A program made the position numbers and the translations under genes. From JANRKG01 sp033763635 (GTDB lineage Bacteria > Cyanobacteriota > Cyanobacteriia > GCF-001939115): DNA of 9,654 nt. The stretch spans positions 1-9,654 of the forward strand of contig JANRKG010000262.1 of NCBI GenBank assembly GCA_033763635.1, written 5' to 3'. Shown piece after piece: positions 7,461 through 9,654 of this stretch. The notes under the pieces are model-generated. The model made no database searches. It saw only the letters and a program-made list of their open reading frames with translations, and was not told the DNA's origin. The number at the start of each line of letters is the position of its first letter. Position 1 is the first letter of the stretch.

Positions 7461-9008
7461 CTTACAGAATTTTCGATCGCGATCGGATTGGGGTTCTTGC
7501 CAGGAGTAGGCAAAGTGGCTGATGGAATTCACTTGGGGAGCAACCCGCCGGACGGCTTCCATCTGGGCTTCCAGGGCAGGGCGATTACTGATGGACTCTC
7601 CCCAGACTCCCGCCAGCACAGGTTTAATTTGCACCCCCCGTCCCGCCAGACCCAGAACTCGCTGCACCTGGCTCGCAATACAACTGGTGTTGCCACAAAT
7701 TCCATAGGACATGGGGTGCCATTCCATCCAAGTTGGAAAGCGATCCCAGGCTTGCAGTCGTGAATCAAATCCCTGCCCGATCGCCTGGTTTCCTTCCGGA
7801 AAAAAGACGGCTCCAGCGGGTAGCCCCTGTTGCCGCACTAGAGAGGCGGCGATCGTCAAGAAGTCCAGGACTCCCTGAACTGCATGGGCCGCCGAAAGGA
7901 ACCACAATTCCTGCTGAAGCATGGGTTGACGCTGGGAAGCGGAAGGAAGTCTGGACCCTGTGGGCGTGCGACCTTCCCAGAGGGGTTCCCCTTCCCCCGG
8001 AAATTGCTTATCCACTGCTACCACATCCCCTGTTGTAATGTACCCCCTGGTGAGATACCGTCGAATCAATTCCACGCCTTTATTGTTCAAGGCACGATTA
8101 AAGAGGGCTTGTTGGGAAGCAATGCTGTAAATCCATAGGTCATAGACATGGCTGGCGATCGACGAGGTTCCCGACCCTTTCGGATAGCGCACGTAATCGA
8201 ACAAAACTCCATCCGGGCGACGTTGCAAAATGCTTTGGACCATCTGATAGTAATCTGCCCGCGCCTGGGGGTGATACGGATCAATGAACGCCTCTTCTGA
8301 CGTTAGCTCCGTCAGGGTTGGCTTCAACCCTGCCTCATCCGTAATTGACAACGTAAACTGTCCTTTCCCGTTCCGAGCTAAGGCTTGTTGGCGATCCGAT
8401 CGCTGGGCGTAGGTGTAGCCAAAATTCAGGGTGAACATCCAGGCATAAACTTTCAGCCCCCTTTCTCGACCCTTTTTCAGAGCTTCTGCAAATAAATCTA
8501 GTTTCTCCGTTCCCGGTGTCCGAACGACTGAAGGCCAGGGAGTCGGATTGGCAGACTTGGGCAGCAACACCTGACCGTTATAAAACACTTCCACGTAAAC
8601 CTGGTTATAACCCCGGTTCACAATACGATCCATCACATTGTCTAATACACCTGGTTTCAAGTCGCAGGGGTATAAGCGTATCCATAAAGCCTGATTTTGG
8701 GGCCAGGTCCGACTGCGGCAGACTCGGAGTGCTTCCCCATGTTGCTGAATTAAGGTTTGGTACTTCTGTTGAGCCGCTGCATTTCCATTTAATCCAGCAA
8801 GACGGAGCGATTCTTTCTGATCGATCGTCTCTTGTAGCTGTTGGCAGTAAGCCCCGACGGTAGCGCGGGTTGATTGAGCTTGCACGTTGGGAGTGATTAG
8901 CCCTCCCATCATGAACACAGCCGCTAGCCCATAAGCTTTTTTCCGCCATCCAGGATTGGGTGCGAGGGCAGAGTGTTTTTTAACAGAAGATACGGGAGAT
9001 TCAGACAT
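7455..9008 (-). CDS. Secreted family 10 glycosylhydrolase-like protein (GHL10)
   Basis: This is a predicted exported TIM-barrel protein of the hypothetical glycosylhydrolase family GHL10, common in cyanobacteria and thought to act on cell-envelope or extracellular polysaccharide. Enzymatic activity is unproven for most members. From the ATG at 9008 it has 517 residues. The upstream in-frame ATGs at 9020 and 9029 and the TTG at 9038 are alternatives; I prefer 9008 because a putative promoter at 9045-9072 leaves little leader for the others, though no start has a Shine-Dalgarno site. The signal peptide has a basic n-region ending WRKK, a hydrophobic core about 25-40, and a likely cleavage after VQA at 44. 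Family motifs: RGYNQVYVEVFYNG, GLKVYAWMFTLNFGY, FIDPYHP, PDGVLFDYVRYP (about 265-276) with its conserved Asp and Tyr, and EWHPMSYG. The C-terminus is intact. The gene converges on the sensor kinase, overlapping it by 6 bases with no spacer. Confidence 0.88.
   Translation of the reverse strand: MSESPVSSVKKHSALAPNPGWRKKAYGLAAVFMMGGLITPNVQAQSTRATVGAYCQQLQETIDQKESLRLAGLNGNAAAQQKYQTLIQQHGEALRVCRSRTWPQNQALWIRLYPCDLKPGVLDNVMDRIVNRGYNQVYVEVFYNGQVLLPKSANPTPWPSVVRTPGTEKLDLFAEALKKGRERGLKVYAWMFTLNFGYTYAQRSDRQQALARNGKGQFTLSITDEAGLKPTLTELTSEEAFIDPYHPQARADYYQMVQSILQRRPDGVLFDYVRYPKGSGTSSIASHVYDLWIYSIASQQALFNRALNNKGVELIRRYLTRGYITTGDVVAVDKQFPGEGEPLWEGRTPTGSRLPSASQRQPMLQQELWFLSAAHAVQGVLDFLTIAASLVRQQGLPAGAVFFPEGNQAIGQGFDSRLQAWDRFPTWMEWHPMSYGICGNTSCIASQVQRVLGLAGRGVQIKPVLAGVWGESISNRPALEAQMEAVRRVAPQVNSISHFAYSWQEPQSDRDRKFCKL
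7474..7485. repeat. 12-base palindrome of two fused CGATCG units
   Basis: CGATCGCGATCG is a perfect palindrome made of two CGATCG cores. It lies 13 bases after the kinase stop and inside the last codons of the convergent GHL10-like gene. It holds two near-HIP1 octamers (TCGATCGC and GCGATCGG) but not the exact one. No T-run follows on either strand, so a terminator role is not supported. Confidence 0.55.
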
Positions 9009-9044
9009 AAAGGGGCACATGATAACCATCGCAATCAAATCGCA

Positions 9045-9072
9045 ATGGTACTGATTTCAGCTTTTCTGTCAA
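9045..9072 (-). promoter_or_regulatory. Putative sigma-70-type promoter of the GHL10-like gene
   Basis: On the minus strand a perfect -35 TTGACA (9067-9072) is followed after 16 bases by TACCAT (9045-9050), a 4/6 -10 match that keeps the key T, A and final T. Transcription would start near 9038, leaving about 30 bases of leader before the ATG at 9008. This is a consensus match only. Confidence 0.4.
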
Positions 9073-9083
9073 CCCTAGATAGC

Positions 9084-9111
9084 GGAAGGTAGAAGGCAAA
9101 GGGCAGAAGGC
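9084..9111. repeat. Short tandem heptamer repeat (STRR-like), four units
   Basis: Four contiguous 7-base units read GGAAGGT, AGAAGGC, AAAGGGC, AGAAGGC, with consensus AGAAGGC. Heptanucleotide short tandemly repeated repetitive sequences are a known feature of filamentous cyanobacterial genomes. This one sits in the spacer between two minus-strand genes, upstream of the putative promoter of the GHL10-like gene. Its role is unknown. Confidence 0.65.
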
Positions 9112-9139
9112 TCAACATACGATCGAGCGGTTTAAGCTG

Positions 9140-9652
9140 TTAGCCTGGTGTTTCCACTGGGCCTGGGTGTTGCGTAAAAGAAGACTCTGGTGATCCATGC
9201 TTTGTTTCCCCAGAGACCTGGAATTTGGAGGGTAAATCTAAATTGAGTTTTACAGAGGGTGGAGAGGATTCCTGCGCCTGGGGGATTGCTGGGCGGCTAT
9301 CAGGATTTGTTAAGCTGTCCTCTGGGGCGATTGGCTCCTGGGACTCCGCTCCAGAGAGTGATTGACTGGAAGCAAAGTTCTTTAATCGGTCTATGGGTTG
9401 ACTTCCGAGGGGTCGATCATAAAGATTTTCTCCTCCTGAAATAATAATTGCTCGTCGCGAAGATCGAGATGCTGAATCCCTCTTCATGGGATTGGCCCCC
9501 TTAAAATCACCTCCCCAAACTGGAATAGAATCTTTGATCTGATAGTCAATCGGCTGGCTAGAGGCTGGCTCAAAACTGTTTTGATCGAATTTTGAAGCTG
9601 GCTCAGCAGGTTTTGGGGTAGAAGGGACGCTTGCTACGAGGGCGGAAGTATC
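9140..9652 (-). CDS. Hypothetical Pro/Ser-rich protein, C-terminal part (5' end cut by the window)
   Basis: I do not recognise this protein. The minus frame is open from the right edge to the TAA at 9140-9142 (170 codons visible). An ATG at 9487 is possible, but the frame continues upstream with similar composition, so the start probably lies outside the window. The visible part is hydrophilic and low in complexity, rich in Ser, Pro, Glu and Gln, with no transmembrane helix or catalytic motif. It looks like an intrinsically disordered tail. EPAS occurs twice (near AEPASKF and FEPASSQ) and SQPID occurs twice (SQPIDYQ and SQPIDRL), hinting at internal duplication. A more ordered, basic patch, MKRDSASRSSRRAIIISGG, lies in the middle. 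It ends 131 bases upstream of the GHL10-like gene on the same strand. A role in scaffolding or cell-surface attachment would be guesswork. Confidence 0.6.
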   Translation of the reverse strand, partial: DTSALVASVPSTPKPAEPASKFDQNSFEPASSQPIDYQIKDSIPVWGGDFKGANPMKRDSASRSSRRAIIISGGENLYDRPLGSQPIDRLKNFASSQSLSGAESQEPIAPEDSLTNPDSRPAIPQAQESSPPSVKLNLDLPSKFQVSGETKHGSPESSFTQHPGPVETPG

Positions 9653-9654
9653 TG

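Noticed and set aside
7461..7500. Bidirectional terminator at the convergent junction
   Set aside because: The CGATCGCGATCG palindrome could fold, but no T-run follows on either strand and it is explained by the genome-wide CGATCG enrichment.
9259..9444. Plus-strand 61-codon open frame
   Set aside because: It is antisense to the Pro/Ser-rich frame, which is far longer and open to the window edge. It has no motif or ribosome binding site.

Overview
The window looks like chromosomal DNA from a filamentous or Leptolyngbya-like cyanobacterium. The evidence is the very high density of the CGATCG core of the cyanobacterial HIP1 element, a cyanobacterial-type leucyl-tRNA synthetase, a sensor kinase with the long H-box to N-box linker common in cyanobacteria, a glycogen debranching enzyme, and heptamer and 15-mer tandem repeats between genes. 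I see no rRNA, tRNA, CRISPR array, insertion sequence or phage gene, so this is core-type sequence with a few accessory points of interest.

Layout: (1) positions 3-1763, plus strand, the 3' part of a glycogen debranching enzyme (amylo-alpha-1,6-glucosidase) cut by the left edge. (2) 1853-4429, plus, complete leuS, starting at GTG behind a clear ribosome binding site. (3) 4430-4714, a 285-base gap holding tandem repeats, a strong intrinsic terminator for leuS, and a perfect 10+10 inverted repeat just upstream of the next gene. (4) 4715-5683, plus, a lipoprotein resembling NMT1/SsuA-type ABC solute-binding proteins. (5) 5709-7460, plus, a membrane-bound sensor histidine kinase, 25 bases after the previous gene. 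(6) 7455-9008, minus, a secreted family-10-glycosylhydrolase-like protein whose stop codon interlocks with that of the kinase. (7) 9009-9139, a spacer with a putative promoter and a four-unit heptamer repeat. (8) 9140-9652, minus, the C-terminal part of an unrecognised Pro/Ser-rich protein cut by the right edge.

The first two genes are housekeeping (glycogen breakdown and translation). The most interesting unit is the solute-binding lipoprotein plus histidine kinase pair. No permease, ATPase or response regulator lies beside it, and an operator-like inverted repeat stands in front. I infer that the binding protein may act as a ligand-sensing accessory to the kinase rather than as a transporter part. 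The window does not prove this.

A second signal runs through the whole window. By hand count there are 32 CGATCG hexamers. Thirteen are preceded by G and thirteen are followed by C, yet none carries both, so the exact HIP1 octamer GCGATCGC is absent while its heptamer halves abound.
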